The notes under the pieces were generated by a model. The model worked only from the letters and a program-made list of their open reading frames with translations, ran no database searches and was not told where the DNA came from. From Clostridium sp. (lineage in GTDB: Bacteria > Bacillota > Clostridia > Lachnospirales > Lachnospiraceae): a DNA stretch of 64,000 nt. Positions within the stretch are counted from its first letter, which is position 1. Each line of letters starts with the position of its first letter. Shown piece after piece: positions 1 through 8,825 of this stretch. The position numbers and the translations under genes were made by a program. The stretch spans positions 142,005 through 206,004 of the forward strand of contig JAGZZT010000004.1 in NCBI GenBank assembly GCA_018377235.1. The letters run 5' to 3'.

Positions 1-543
1 CCATACTGCCTTCTCATTCAGCGGACAGAGCTGCGGGACTGCGATTAAAAGTTCCTCCGAAAACAGTTCCTGAGCCTGCATACCGCTTTTGACATCTGCT
101 CCGTTCATCAGGACCAGATCCAGCTCGTAGGCATTAAACATCTGCATCAGCTCCCCATGGTTTCCTTCCTGAATCACCACCTGAATTCCCGGATATTCAC
201 TTTTAAACCGAGCCAGTACAGGTGGAATCAGCCAGGTTTCCCTCCGAAGCTGCACGCCAATCCGAAGCCGTCCCGCCCGTTCCCCGGTGATTTCAGCCAG
301 TCCCTCATCAAATTCCGCCTTCAGATCCAGCATCCTTCTGGCCTTATCCACATACATCTCACCTGCCCAGGTCAGAGTAAAACGCTTGCCAGAGCGGTCG
401 AACAGACGCACTCCCAGATTTTTCTCCAGAGTGCTGATGTAGATACTCAAAGCAGGCTGGGAAATAAACAGGCGCTCTGCTGCCTTTGTAATATTTCCGC
501 ACTCAGCCAGTACGCAGACATAGGTTTGTTCCTTCAGATTCAT
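1..543 (-). CDS. LysR-family transcriptional regulator (3' part cut by window edge)
   Basis: The reading frame starts at an ATG at 541-543 and runs 181 codons without a stop to base 1, so the C-terminus lies outside the window. Residues 1-60 form the winged helix-turn-helix typical of LysR regulators (NITKAAERLFISQPALS, then a TLEKNLGVRLFDR segment). The start of the effector-binding domain follows (GRLRIGVQLRRETWLIP). GAGGG lies about 8 bases upstream of the ATG. LysR proteins usually control a nearby, often divergent, operon, but no divergent gene is visible before fbp, so the target is unknown. The family call is firm; function is not assignable. Confidence 0.9.
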   Translation of the reverse strand, partial: MNLKEQTYVCVLAECGNITKAAERLFISQPALSIYISTLEKNLGVRLFDRSGKRFTLTWAGEMYVDKARRMLDLKAEFDEGLAEITGERAGRLRIGVQLRRETWLIPPVLARFKSEYPGIQVVIQEGNHGELMQMFNAYELDLVLMNGADVKSGMQAQELFSEELLIAVPQLCPLNEKAVW

Positions 544-706
544 AGCGCATTTCCCTCTTTTCCCTCTTTTGCTCGCTTACAGCGCCAGCCATGAATCATT
601 TATATCATAATTTTATCATTTAATAAACTTATATTTTTATTGTTTCAGTATAAATTTTTTTAATCTGAAGCCTTCTATTCTGCCTTGGCGCCAGCGTATG
701 ATAACG
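544..706. other. AT-rich spacer between fbp and the LysR gene
   Basis: No gene is visible. The central part is very AT-rich, as expected for the LysR-gene promoter, and holds a short inverted repeat TTTAT/ATAAA near 611-626. A small AGCG/CGCT hairpin lies just past the fbp stop with no clear U-run, so no terminator is called. Confidence 0.4.
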
Positions 707-2665
707 CTAACCTGTAAATTTTTCTGCAATTGCTCCGCTGTAGTAGGCTTCCAGCAGTCCTTCCAGATCACGAATCTTCTCTTTCAGCTCTCTGCCTGCG
801 TCTGTATCACCTACTCTCTTTCTCTTAGCCACCCATTTGACCATGGTACTCTCCGAGTGGATATCGCTCTCATTCTCAATGGCAGACTCTGTAGATTCAA
901 AAGGCTTATGGGCTGCCAGGATCAGACCGTAGGAGTTATAAATCAGAGTGTATCCAGCGATTCCCGTCTCCTCCTGATACGCTCTTGAAAAGCCGCCGTC
1001 AATAACCAGAAGCTTTCCGCCGCATTTAATCGGACTTTCCCCGTCCTTCGTCTTCACTGGTACATGGCCGTTGATAATATGAGCCCCTTCCGGCTCCAGG
1101 CCAAACTCCCTTAAAATTCTGTCTATAACCTCCTCATTCTCCAGAAAACGGTAGTAAGGGTTCTTAACCTCCTTGTGCGTCTCCTTCTCTGCCAGAAAAT
1201 ACCTCTCAAAGGTTGCCATCTTATCTTTTCCGAACAGAGGAGAATTCTCACTGAGCCAGATATACCACATCAAGTCCCGGCCCTTCTCCCGTTCCGCCCG
1301 GTCTACTGCCACAAATCCCTTTCTCACATAGTTGTCAAGGGCATCGTAGAGCTCTCTGCCCCGATAACGCTTTCCATAAATTTCCACAGCTTTCAGAGTT
1401 CCGTCCTCATTGAGGGGAACACAGCCGTGATAGAGGAGGTTATTGTTGTACACCTTGTAGAGACTTCCTTTAGCAAGAAGAAACTTCATATGTCTCTGAA
1501 GCTTCTCGCAGCCCATAAAGGCTTTGGCAAGCCTCTCCATAATTTCTGCCTCCTGATCTGTGAAGCTGTAAGGATCCGCCGGATCCACTGTAGGAAAGCA
1601 GGTATCTAACAGCTGATACTCCGTTCCATTCAGATCGATGGTTCCCTTTTCGTAATCAATCCGGTGCAGAAGATTTCTGCTCTCCAGACCAAATTCCGGA
1701 TGCTTTCTGCTGATCTGTCCCTCCGCCTTAAACTGGATAATGGAAATGGCCTTATGCATCTTCAGGTTCATCTCTCTCTCCTGCTGAGCGTAAGTATTAG
1801 CCCCCTTCAAGGCAAAACAGGCGCAGGGATCCTCCGCATAGACGTTCATGGCGAAAGTAGCCAGAGGCAGCAGATTGATCCCATAGCCGTCCTCTAAAAT
1901 GTCCAGGTTCCCATATCTGGCACAGATTCTGATCACATTGGCAATACAGCAGATCTGACCTGCCGCTGCGCCCATCCACAGCACGTCGTGGTTGCCCCAC
2001 TGAATATCCACGGAGTGATAAGTCATCAGCTTGTCCATAATAATATGAGGTCCCGGTCCTCTGTCGAAAATATCCCCTACAATGTGCAGATGGTCCACTG
2101 TCAGCCTCTGAATCAGCTCGCACATGGCCGCGATAAACTGCTTGGCACGGCCCACCCGGATAATCGTGTCCACAATCGCTCCGTAGTAGGATTCCTTATC
2201 AGCCAGCTCCTCACGCTCTGTAATCAGCTCCTCCATCACATAGGCGAATTCCTTGGGAAGAGCCTTCCTCACCTTGGAGCGGGTGTATTTGCTGGAGGCT
2301 CTCCGGCACACCTCTATCAGGCGGTACAAAGTGATCTTATACCAGTCCTCTGGATTTTCCTCCTTTTTAAGAATCCGCTCCATTTTCTCCCATGGATAGT
2401 AGATCAGAGTGGCTAACGTCTGTTTATCCTGCCGGCTCAGGGTATGGCCGAATACATCGTCTATCTTTCTTCGGACGGATCCGGAACCGTTCTTCAATAC
2501 GTGTGAGAATGCCTCATACTCTCCGTGAACGTCCGTCAAAAAGTGTTCGGTTCCCTTTGGAAGATTTAAAATAGCTTCCAGATTGATCACCTCGGTGGAC
2601 GCTGATGCAATGGTTGGATACAGCTCCGCCAGCCGCTCTAAATACCTCTCCTCCAGTTTTTTCAT
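707..2665 (-). CDS. fbp: Fructose-1,6-bisphosphatase, class III
   Basis: Gluconeogenic FBPase of the Firmicutes type, hydrolysing fructose 1,6-bisphosphate to fructose 6-phosphate. At 652 residues it has the usual length of the class III family. Metallophosphatase motifs are visible: DVHGEYEAF at about 45-53, GDIFDRG at about 197-203 and GNHD at about 224-227. The frame is open further upstream, but the ATG at 2663-2665 is preceded by GGGGAGG at good spacing and gives the family N-terminus (MKKLEERYLERL), so that start is used. It lies 59 bases downstream of the redoxin-fused nrdD and may be co-transcribed with it; an 8-bp-stem hairpin occupies the gap. Confidence 0.95.
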   Translation of the reverse strand: MKKLEERYLERLAELYPTIASASTEVINLEAILNLPKGTEHFLTDVHGEYEAFSHVLKNGSGSVRRKIDDVFGHTLSRQDKQTLATLIYYPWEKMERILKKEENPEDWYKITLYRLIEVCRRASSKYTRSKVRKALPKEFAYVMEELITEREELADKESYYGAIVDTIIRVGRAKQFIAAMCELIQRLTVDHLHIVGDIFDRGPGPHIIMDKLMTYHSVDIQWGNHDVLWMGAAAGQICCIANVIRICARYGNLDILEDGYGINLLPLATFAMNVYAEDPCACFALKGANTYAQQEREMNLKMHKAISIIQFKAEGQISRKHPEFGLESRNLLHRIDYEKGTIDLNGTEYQLLDTCFPTVDPADPYSFTDQEAEIMERLAKAFMGCEKLQRHMKFLLAKGSLYKVYNNNLLYHGCVPLNEDGTLKAVEIYGKRYRGRELYDALDNYVRKGFVAVDRAEREKGRDLMWYIWLSENSPLFGKDKMATFERYFLAEKETHKEVKNPYYRFLENEEVIDRILREFGLEPEGAHIINGHVPVKTKDGESPIKCGGKLLVIDGGFSRAYQEETGIAGYTLIYNSYGLILAAHKPFESTESAIENESDIHSESTMVKWVAKRKRVGDTDAGRELKEKIRDLEGLLEAYYSGAIAEKFTG

Positions 2666-2689
2666 AGATTTCCTCCCCATACCTTCACA

Positions 2690-2708
2690 GGCCGGACAAA
2701 GTCCGGCC
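2690..2708. repeat. Perfect GC-rich hairpin in the nrdD-fbp gap
   Basis: GGCCGGAC, an AAA loop and GTCCGGCC form an 8-bp perfect stem between the nrdD stop and the fbp ribosome-binding site. No U-run follows on either strand, so it is not a standard terminator. It could stabilise or separate the two messages. Confidence 0.55.
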
Positions 2709-2724
2709 ATCTGAAATAAAATTC

Positions 2725-5121
2725 CTATTTATATTCTTCCGCAAACTTTCTGATATTGGATGCGTTGACAAACTTCTTAATCTCCCCGTCTTTTCCAACC
2801 AATACAAGAGTCGGCGCCTGCATGATTCCGAACCGGTGGGACATATCTGGGTTTTCCTCTGCGTCTACCACCGTGTATTCCGTTCCCTTCAGAAACTCTC
2901 TGGCGATCCGGCAGTTGGGACAGGTCTTTGTGGTAAACAGGTAAACCCCCGCCTTGGCTCCCATCCCCTTTCTGGGCGCCTCACGGTTCTCCTTCACAGG
3001 CTTTTTGTCCGTCAATCCCTCGGAGAGTTCTCTGCCATCCTTTAACCTGGAATGGTCCATACAGTAGTTCTTCCTGTCCTTGTACTCCTGGGATTTTCCC
3101 TCGTTCCAGTTCTGAACCGGACGATAGTAGCCTGTAATCCGGCTGTAAACCTCCGCCTTCTTTCCGCAGATCGGGCAGGTAAAATGTTCTCCAGCCAGGT
3201 AACCGTGCTCCCTGCAGATCGAATAGGTCGGCGATAAGGTGTAATAAGGCAGCTTGTAGTTTTCTGCAATGGTTCTCACCAGGCTGGCCGCTGCCTGCCA
3301 GTCAGGAAGCTTCTCGCCCAGGAAGGCGTGGAATACAGTTCCAGAGGTATAGAGAGTCTGCAGCTCGTCCTGAATATCCAGAGCGTCAAAAATATCTTCC
3401 GTATACCCCACTGGAAGATGGGAACTGTTCGTATAGTATGGCGTCTCACCAGGTTCTCCTGCTGTAATAATATCAGGATACCGCTTTCTGTCATGCTTGG
3501 CCAGGCGGTAGGAAGTGGATTCTGCCGGAGTGGCCTCCAGGTTGTAGAGATCCCCGTACATTTCCTGGTAGTCAGACAGCCGCTCTCTCATGTGGTTTAA
3601 CACCTTCTTTGTAAACTCCTGGGTCTCTTTATGAGTCATATCCATCCTGAGCCAGCGGGCATTCAGTCCTGCCTCGTTCATTCCCACTAGTCCAATCGTG
3701 GAGAAATGATTCTCGAAGGTTCCCAGATACCGTTTCGTGTAGGGATAAAGGCCATTGTCCAGCAGCTTTGTAATCACATTTCTCTTAATTTTTAAAGAGC
3801 GGGCCGACACATCCATCATATGATCCAGGCGGGCAAAGAAATCCTTCTCATCGGAAGCCAGATACGCGATTCTCGGCATATTGATGGTAACTACGCCCAC
3901 GGAGCCTGTACTCTCTCCAGAACCGAAAAATCCGCCTGTCTTTCTGCGCAGTTCCCGCAGATCCAGTCTTAAGCGGCAGCACATACTGCGTACATCGCTG
4001 GGCTGCATATCGCTGTTTATGTAATTGGAGAAATAGGGTGTGCCGTATTTTGAGGTCATCTCAAACAGCAGCCGGTTATTCTCCGTATCGGACCAGTCAA
4101 AATCTTTTGTAATAGAATAGGTAGGAATCGGATACTGGAAACCTCTTCCGTTGGCATCTCCCTCTATCATGGTTTCAATGAAGGCCCTGTTGATCAGATC
4201 CATCTCCGCTTTACAGTCCTTATATTTGAAATCCATCTCCTTTCCGCCTACAATGGCATTCATCTCAGCCATGTCGTCCGGCACAGTCCAGTCCAGGGTA
4301 ATATTGGAGAAGGGCGCCTGGGTTCCCCAGCGGCTTGGCGTGTTAACGCCGTAAATAAACGATTCAATACACTTTTTCACCGCGTCATAGGGCAGGTGAT
4401 CCACCTTTACAAAGGGCGCCAGATACGTATCAAAGGAGGAAAAGGCCTGAGCCCCCGCCCACTCGTTCTGCATAATTCCCAGAAAATTTACCATCTGGTT
4501 GCAGAGCACAGAAAGGTGTCTGGCCGGCGAGGAGGTGATCTTACCTGTAATGCCTCCCAGCCCCTCCAACAGAAGCTGCTTTAAAGACCAGCCTGCACAG
4601 TAGCCAGTCAGCATGGACAGATCGTGAAGGTGGATATCTGCATTTCTGTGAGCCTCTGCAATCTCAGAATCATAGATCTCAGACAGCCAGTAGTTAGCCG
4701 TTACAGCGCCGGAATTGCTGAGAATCAGGCCTCCTACCGAGTAGGTGACGGTGGAATTTTCCTTCACTCTCCAGTCCTCCACCTTGACATAACTGTTCAC
4801 CACATCCTTATAATCTAACAGAGTATTTTTCTTTTCCTCTGTCCCGTTTTTCTCTTTTTTATATGAAAGGTACGCTCCTGCTGCCTCTGAATATCCAGCC
4901 TGCTCCAGTACGCGGGCCGCGCTGGCTTTGATCTCCTCTGTTCTCAGCTCTCCCTCGCAGATCTTCGGCTGAAAATCTGCCGTTGTCCGGAGCGCTAAAA
5001 GTTCTGATATCTCCTGGCTGCATACGTTTCCCACTGCCTGCAGCGCTTTTTCGATAGAGGCTGTAAGCTTCGTCAGCTGAAAGCCGGCCGCCTGTTTATC
5101 ACGCTTAATCACACTAATCAT
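2725..5121 (-). CDS. nrdD: Anaerobic (class III) ribonucleotide reductase with fused C-terminal redoxin domain
   Basis: Reduces ribonucleoside triphosphates to deoxyribonucleotides by glycyl-radical chemistry under anaerobic conditions. It has 798 residues. An ATP-cone occupies about 1-95. The barrel carries HLHDL (164-168) and a CC pair (381-382) in the active-site loop. A zinc site uses C636, C649 and C652, and the glycyl-radical segment RITGYY places the radical Gly near 664. Residues 720-798 form a thioredoxin/glutaredoxin-like domain with CPNC (734-737) and the cis-proline segment MQAPTLV. Some NrdD subgroups are known to take electrons from redoxins rather than formate; the fusion suggests this one carries its own reductant (inference). 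AAAGGAGAAGGCAGT precedes the ATG. No activase is adjacent; NrdG is encoded at 8.3-8.8 kb. Confidence 0.95.
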   Translation of the reverse strand: MISVIKRDKQAAGFQLTKLTASIEKALQAVGNVCSQEISELLALRTTADFQPKICEGELRTEEIKASAARVLEQAGYSEAAGAYLSYKKEKNGTEEKKNTLLDYKDVVNSYVKVEDWRVKENSTVTYSVGGLILSNSGAVTANYWLSEIYDSEIAEAHRNADIHLHDLSMLTGYCAGWSLKQLLLEGLGGITGKITSSPARHLSVLCNQMVNFLGIMQNEWAGAQAFSSFDTYLAPFVKVDHLPYDAVKKCIESFIYGVNTPSRWGTQAPFSNITLDWTVPDDMAEMNAIVGGKEMDFKYKDCKAEMDLINRAFIETMIEGDANGRGFQYPIPTYSITKDFDWSDTENNRLLFEMTSKYGTPYFSNYINSDMQPSDVRSMCCRLRLDLRELRRKTGGFFGSGESTGSVGVVTINMPRIAYLASDEKDFFARLDHMMDVSARSLKIKRNVITKLLDNGLYPYTKRYLGTFENHFSTIGLVGMNEAGLNARWLRMDMTHKETQEFTKKVLNHMRERLSDYQEMYGDLYNLEATPAESTSYRLAKHDRKRYPDIITAGEPGETPYYTNSSHLPVGYTEDIFDALDIQDELQTLYTSGTVFHAFLGEKLPDWQAAASLVRTIAENYKLPYYTLSPTYSICREHGYLAGEHFTCPICGKKAEVYSRITGYYRPVQNWNEGKSQEYKDRKNYCMDHSRLKDGRELSEGLTDKKPVKENREAPRKGMGAKAGVYLFTTKTCPNCRIAREFLKGTEYTVVDAEENPDMSHRFGIMQAPTLVLVGKDGEIKKFVNASNIRKFAEEYK

Positions 5122-5166
5122 ACTGCCTTCTCCTTTCCAGAACCCCGCTGAGCGGGTACAGACTCC

Positions 5167-5235
5167 ATTATATCAAAGGGTACAAAAAAGCACAATATCT
5201 ATGCTTATGTTTTTAATAAAAACCAGATATTGTGC
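5167..5235 (-). promoter_or_regulatory. nrdD promoter with two NrdR-box-like sites
   Basis: On the minus strand TTGTGC (5190-5195) and TATAAT (5167-5172) are spaced 17 bases. Two sites resembling the NrdR box (consensus near ACACwATATATwGTGT) lie at 5190-5205 and 5220-5235, 30 bases apart, close to the three-helical-turn spacing usual for NrdR. The proximal box overlaps the -35. This would repress the redoxin-fused nrdD when dATP is plentiful. nrdR itself is not in the window. Confidence 0.7.
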
Positions 5236-5264
5236 TTTGTCGTTGTTTTTTTCACAATTTCCTG

Positions 5265-6512
5265 TTAAATCAGGCTTCCATAGATCTCTGCCGGAACATA
5301 GGCTTCCACCTGTATTCCATCTTCTGTGTACTCTTCCCGCAGAAGCTCTCCATACTTTCTGACAGACTGGATTTTTCCGGCCTCTGCGTAGGAAAATACC
5401 TTTTTCAGATATACTCTGCGGCTTCGCAGAATTCCCTCCAGCGTCTCTAACAGATCCGGGATTCCCTCTCCTGTTTTAGCAGAAATTTTTACCTGGAAGT
5501 CAGAACTGAAATCCCTTAAAATCACGTCCCCTGCCAGCTTATCCATCTTGTTAAAGACTGTGACTATGGTTTTATCCTTGATTTCCAACTGTCTGAGAGT
5601 CTCGTACACAATATGGATCTGAGTGTCCAGCTGAGGATTCGACACGTCCGCCACATGGAGGATAATATCGCTGTAGCGGGCTTCCTCCAGAGTGCTCTTA
5701 AAGGCCTCTATCAGGTTGTGAGGCAGCTTTCTGATAAAACCGACCGTATCCGTCAGAAGAAGATTCTGGCCGCTGGGAAGCTTAAGCATCCTGGTAGTGG
5801 GATCCAGAGTAGCGAACAGCTTGTCCTCTGCCAGAATTCCTGCGTCCGTCAGATAATTGAGAAGCGTAGACTTCCCGGCATTAGTATACCCCACAATAGC
5901 CGCTGACACGGTACAGTCCCTGTCTCTCTGCTGTCTGGCTACCTCCCTGTGGCGCTTTACATCTTCCAGCTCCGCTTTCAGCTGTCCGATCCGCTCATGG
6001 ATCAGGCGCCGGTCTGACTCCAGCTTTTTCTCTCCAGGTCCCCTTGTTCCAATTCCGCCTCCCAGACGTGAAAGAGAGTTTCTAAGGCCTACCAGTCTGG
6101 CCGCCCGGTAACGCAGCTGAGCCAGCTCCACCTGGATTTTTCCCTCCCTTGTCACTGCATGGGAGGCAAAAATATCGAGAATCACCATAGTTCTGTCCAT
6201 AACCTTCGTCTGAAGTGCGTCCTCCAGATTCCGAAGCTGGGCCGGGCTCAGTTCGTCATCGCAGACGACGCCTGTGGCCTGAAGAGCCAAAACCCGCTCT
6301 CTGACCTCTTCTATTTTTCCCTTTCCCAGATAAGTTCCCGGGTGAACCCTTTCCCGGTTCTGAATAATCCGATCCACGGCCTGTGCTCCTGCTGTTTTTA
6401 CCAGTTCTGCCAGCTCATCCACCGACTCTTCTGTGTCATCCCCATCTCCTGTGCTGACAGCCACCAGGATCACTCGCTCCTCTTCTTCCCGCATATCATA
6501 CAGCTCCGCCAT
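5265..6512 (-). CDS. hflX: GTPase HflX
   Basis: Ribosome-associated GTPase that splits stalled or hibernating 70S ribosomes under stress. It has 415 residues, the usual size. An N-terminal HflX domain with a glycine-rich SRLGGGIGTRGPGEKKLE linker (about 148-165) is followed by the G domain with GYTNAGKST (208-216), DTVG (255-258) and NKMD. A GTG six bases upstream sits too close to GGAG; the ATG at 6510-6512 has proper spacing and is chosen. The upstream neighbour is a TPR lipoprotein with a 135-base gap. Confidence 0.93.
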   Translation of the reverse strand: MAELYDMREEEERVILVAVSTGDGDDTEESVDELAELVKTAGAQAVDRIIQNRERVHPGTYLGKGKIEEVRERVLALQATGVVCDDELSPAQLRNLEDALQTKVMDRTMVILDIFASHAVTREGKIQVELAQLRYRAARLVGLRNSLSRLGGGIGTRGPGEKKLESDRRLIHERIGQLKAELEDVKRHREVARQQRDRDCTVSAAIVGYTNAGKSTLLNYLTDAGILAEDKLFATLDPTTRMLKLPSGQNLLLTDTVGFIRKLPHNLIEAFKSTLEEARYSDIILHVADVSNPQLDTQIHIVYETLRQLEIKDKTIVTVFNKMDKLAGDVILRDFSSDFQVKISAKTGEGIPDLLETLEGILRSRRVYLKKVFSYAEAGKIQSVRKYGELLREEYTEDGIQVEAYVPAEIYGSLI

Positions 6513-6647
6513 TTTCACACTCCTTTTCCTGTTTTCTTCTTGTCTATGCTATGCCTGCCTCTTTTTCAGACTTCTTTTTTCATCCTCTGGCGCCAGATTT
6601 TTCCCAAAGCCAGAGCACCGAAAGACGCCTGGCAGAAAGTGCCTGCG

Positions 6648-7568
6648 CTACCGGCTCTCCAGAAACAGAATCTCTCTTTCTATTTCAGGAGTAGAACCAT
6701 AATCAGAGACATAAGTGTTCAAAAGCTCCAGCGCCTTCTCAAAATTTCCTTTATACTCATAGGCAGCTGCTTCATTATACTTCAAATCCGGCATTTTCAC
6801 CTCATCCTGCAGCGTCATCCCCTTTTCAAAATAGGAAATGGCCTCGTCATATTTCTCTGCCGCCATCATGCAGAGCCCCATCCGGTTACACAGATCTGCC
6901 GTCAGACCGGAGCTGGACGCTCCCTCATAGAAGCTCATAGCTTCCTCATACTGTCCTTGATCCTCATAGGCCTTTCCTATGGCTGACAAAGCCAGAGAAC
7001 GTCCTGCCTCCTCCTCTGGGGAGAGGACAGCTTCGTGGATAGACTTCTGTCCCGGATCTACCGAGGCTGGGCCGGATTCGGTCTCCTGCTTTCCATCTTC
7101 AGTTTTTTCGTCCTTATTTTCAGATGTCTTCGTCTCATCTGCTGTTTTCTTTTGCTCCGAAGTTTTCCCGGCAATTTCTCCCTGAGCTTTCTCATAGGCC
7201 TCTACCGCCTCTGGCAAATTTCCGGCCAGAGCGTGAGATGCTGCCCCATAATATAAATATTCCCTCTTTCCCTCGTCTACATCCGCTAAAATATCATAGG
7301 TATGAGCGGCAGCCTGGTAATCCTCTGTCAGATACTCTGCCTCGGCTCTGTATTTCAGCACATCCAGCTCAAATGCGCCTACTATTCCGTCCGCCTCGGA
7401 CAGTGCTCTGTCAAAGGAAGCGATAGCCTCCTCATAATTTTTCTGATTCAACTGCTCAATGCCGGACATCCTGGCTTCCCTGGCCTCTTTTGAATCCCCG
7501 CAGCCGGTCAGCAAAAGAACTGACGATACTGCGGCCAGCGCGCGGCAAAGCTGTCTGTATCTCCTCAT
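6648..7568 (-). CDS. TPR-repeat lipoprotein
   Basis: A 306-residue secreted lipoprotein: positively charged N-terminus, hydrophobic segment and lipobox LLTGC with the lipidated Cys at 23. Tetratricopeptide-like helices follow (for example NYEEAIASFDRAL, NLPEAVEAYEKA, QYEEAMSFYEGA, NFEKALELLNTY), interrupted by a charged Lys/Glu/Thr-rich linker at about 145-180. It probably scaffolds protein contacts on the outer face of the membrane; the partner is unknown. GGGGAG precedes the ATG at 7566-7568, and the open frame upstream of it is not credible as coding. It is the second gene after dut, 95 bases downstream, probably in the same transcript. Confidence 0.8.
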   Translation of the reverse strand: MRRYRQLCRALAAVSSVLLLTGCGDSKEAREARMSGIEQLNQKNYEEAIASFDRALSEADGIVGAFELDVLKYRAEAEYLTEDYQAAAHTYDILADVDEGKREYLYYGAASHALAGNLPEAVEAYEKAQGEIAGKTSEQKKTADETKTSENKDEKTEDGKQETESGPASVDPGQKSIHEAVLSPEEEAGRSLALSAIGKAYEDQGQYEEAMSFYEGASSSGLTADLCNRMGLCMMAAEKYDEAISYFEKGMTLQDEVKMPDLKYNEAAAYEYKGNFEKALELLNTYVSDYGSTPEIEREILFLESR

Positions 7569-7663
7569 TCGAGTCTCCCCTCTGCCCTTACAAACTTCCT
7601 GTTGTTTCATAGAACAATCTGACGTCTCTTCCAGCCCTTCTCTTTCCCGGCTGTCTCTTTGCT

Positions 7664-8095
7664 CTAGTTCGTTCCTGTGCTTCCGTGGCCGCCCCTGTCC
7701 TGATTTCCCAGAGTATCCGTTTCCTCAAAAGAGAAGGCCGGCTGATGCTCCATAATGCGGAACTGACAGATTCTGTCATTTACATGGATCATCGTATCTC
7801 TCAGGGCGTAGGCTGGAAAAAACCACTGATCATTGTCTCCGCAGTAGGTCTCGTCAATCACGCCCATATGGTTGGTCTGAATCACGCCAAAATTTTTAAA
7901 GGTACTGCTTCTTGGAACTACATGAGCCTCATAGCCTCTGGGAAGCTCCATGGCCACGCCAAGGGGAATCAGGGCAAACTCTCCCGCTTTCAGTTCCACA
8001 TCCCTGGCAGCCCGCAGATCCATCCAGTCCGATTTTCCATCTATATAGCATAATTTATCAATTTTATCTGTAAAATATTTAATTTTGATTTTCAT
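7664..8095 (-). CDS. dut: dUTP diphosphatase
   Basis: Hydrolyses dUTP to dUMP and pyrophosphate, keeping uracil out of DNA and supplying dUMP for thymidylate. The 143 residues match the homotrimeric dUTPase family: PRSSTF (61-66, motif 2), GVIDETYCGDNDQW (78-91, motif 3 with the catalytic Asp), NDRICQFRI (106-114, motif 4) and the C-terminal P-loop-like RGGHGSTG (134-141, motif 5). It lies downstream of nrdD-nrdG but behind a terminator-like hairpin and with its own promoter. Confidence 0.93.
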   Translation of the reverse strand: MKIKIKYFTDKIDKLCYIDGKSDWMDLRAARDVELKAGEFALIPLGVAMELPRGYEAHVVPRSSTFKNFGVIQTNHMGVIDETYCGDNDQWFFPAYALRDTMIHVNDRICQFRIMEHQPAFSFEETDTLGNQDRGGHGSTGTN

Positions 8096-8146
8096 CCTTT
8101 TCTGGTTCCTCTCTCTTGTTTTCCTGCGCCTTTAAAGGTCTCTGCT

Positions 8147-8175
8147 ATTTTACCATTTCACGGTGAGAATGTCAC
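8147..8175 (-). promoter_or_regulatory. dut promoter
   Basis: Minus-strand GTGACA (8170-8175, five of six matches to the -35 consensus), a 17-base spacer and TAAAAT (8147-8152) with an extended TGG in front. It lies about 52 bases upstream of the dut start and just downstream of the nrdG hairpin, so dut and the TPR gene form a separate unit. Confidence 0.7.
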
Positions 8176-8200
8176 GAAATTTCTGTGGGGAGACAAGGTG

Positions 8201-8239
8201 AAAAGGGGCGGCCGCGCCGTCTGAAACGGCCGGCCGCCT
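8201..8239 (-). terminator. Terminator after nrdDG
   Basis: A GC-rich stem (8207-8220 with 8226-8238, loop about 5 bases) is followed on the minus strand by a short TTTT. Stem strength and position, after nrdG and before the dut promoter, support a terminator, though the U-run is short. Confidence 0.6.
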
Positions 8240-8290
8240 AAAGGCTGCATTCTATCTATGTGTTATATATGTATTCTATGGTGCAGGACG

Positions 8291-8782
8291 CTACCTGCAG
8301 TGAAGCGTTACTTCTCCGCTCTCCAGAGATTTCTTTACATCAATAACTCTCTGGTTAGTGCTGCCTCTCCAGAAGGCGTCCTCATCCTTCAGCGCTTCCA
8401 CAAAGCGGCCGTCTACCAGCACGTCAGCCAGTCCAATATAAGGAAGAGCCTTCACCTGATCCCACTCATAACCTGTGTAAAGCCAGATGGTCTTATCCGG
8501 AAACTTCTCCCTTATCTCCTTCATCAGAGCCCCTGTCTCCTCCCGGTTCGCCGGGTGAAGCGGATCTCCGCCGCTTAAAGTCACGCCGGAAATATAAGGT
8601 TTCTCAAGTTCCGCAAACAGCTCTGCCCTGGCCTCCTCATCAAAAGGAAGCCCTCCTTCTATATCCCAGGTAACGGGATTCTGGCAGCCCTTACAGCCAT
8701 GGCAGCAGCCTGCCACCCATAACACTGCCCGGAGTCCGTCACCGTTTAACATATCATCCTTCGTTATATTGTGATAACGCAT
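8291..8782 (-). CDS. nrdG: Anaerobic ribonucleoside-triphosphate reductase activating protein
   Basis: Radical-SAM enzyme that installs the glycyl radical on NrdD. It has 164 residues. C26, C30 and C33 form the CxxxCxxC cluster motif (CCHGCKGC), followed by SGGDPL for SAM binding. The open frame extends further, but the ATG at 8780-8782 gives the family start (MRYHNITKDDM) and has GAGAGGA upstream. It lies 43 bases behind nrdD in an apparent nrdDG operon. It is the only NrdG in the window and may serve both NrdDs. Confidence 0.94.
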   Translation of the reverse strand: MRYHNITKDDMLNGDGLRAVLWVAGCCHGCKGCQNPVTWDIEGGLPFDEEARAELFAELEKPYISGVTLSGGDPLHPANREETGALMKEIREKFPDKTIWLYTGYEWDQVKALPYIGLADVLVDGRFVEALKDEDAFWRGSTNQRVIDVKKSLESGEVTLHCR

Positions 8783-8825
8783 CGTTCCGTCCTCTCTCCC
8801 TTTCCTCAGCCTGCGCGGCCGGATT

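Noticed and set aside
6159..6986. 275-codon plus-strand open frame opposite hflX
   Set aside because: It runs antisense to hflX and the TPR gene, with Phe/Leu/Ser-rich sequence typical of an antisense shadow.
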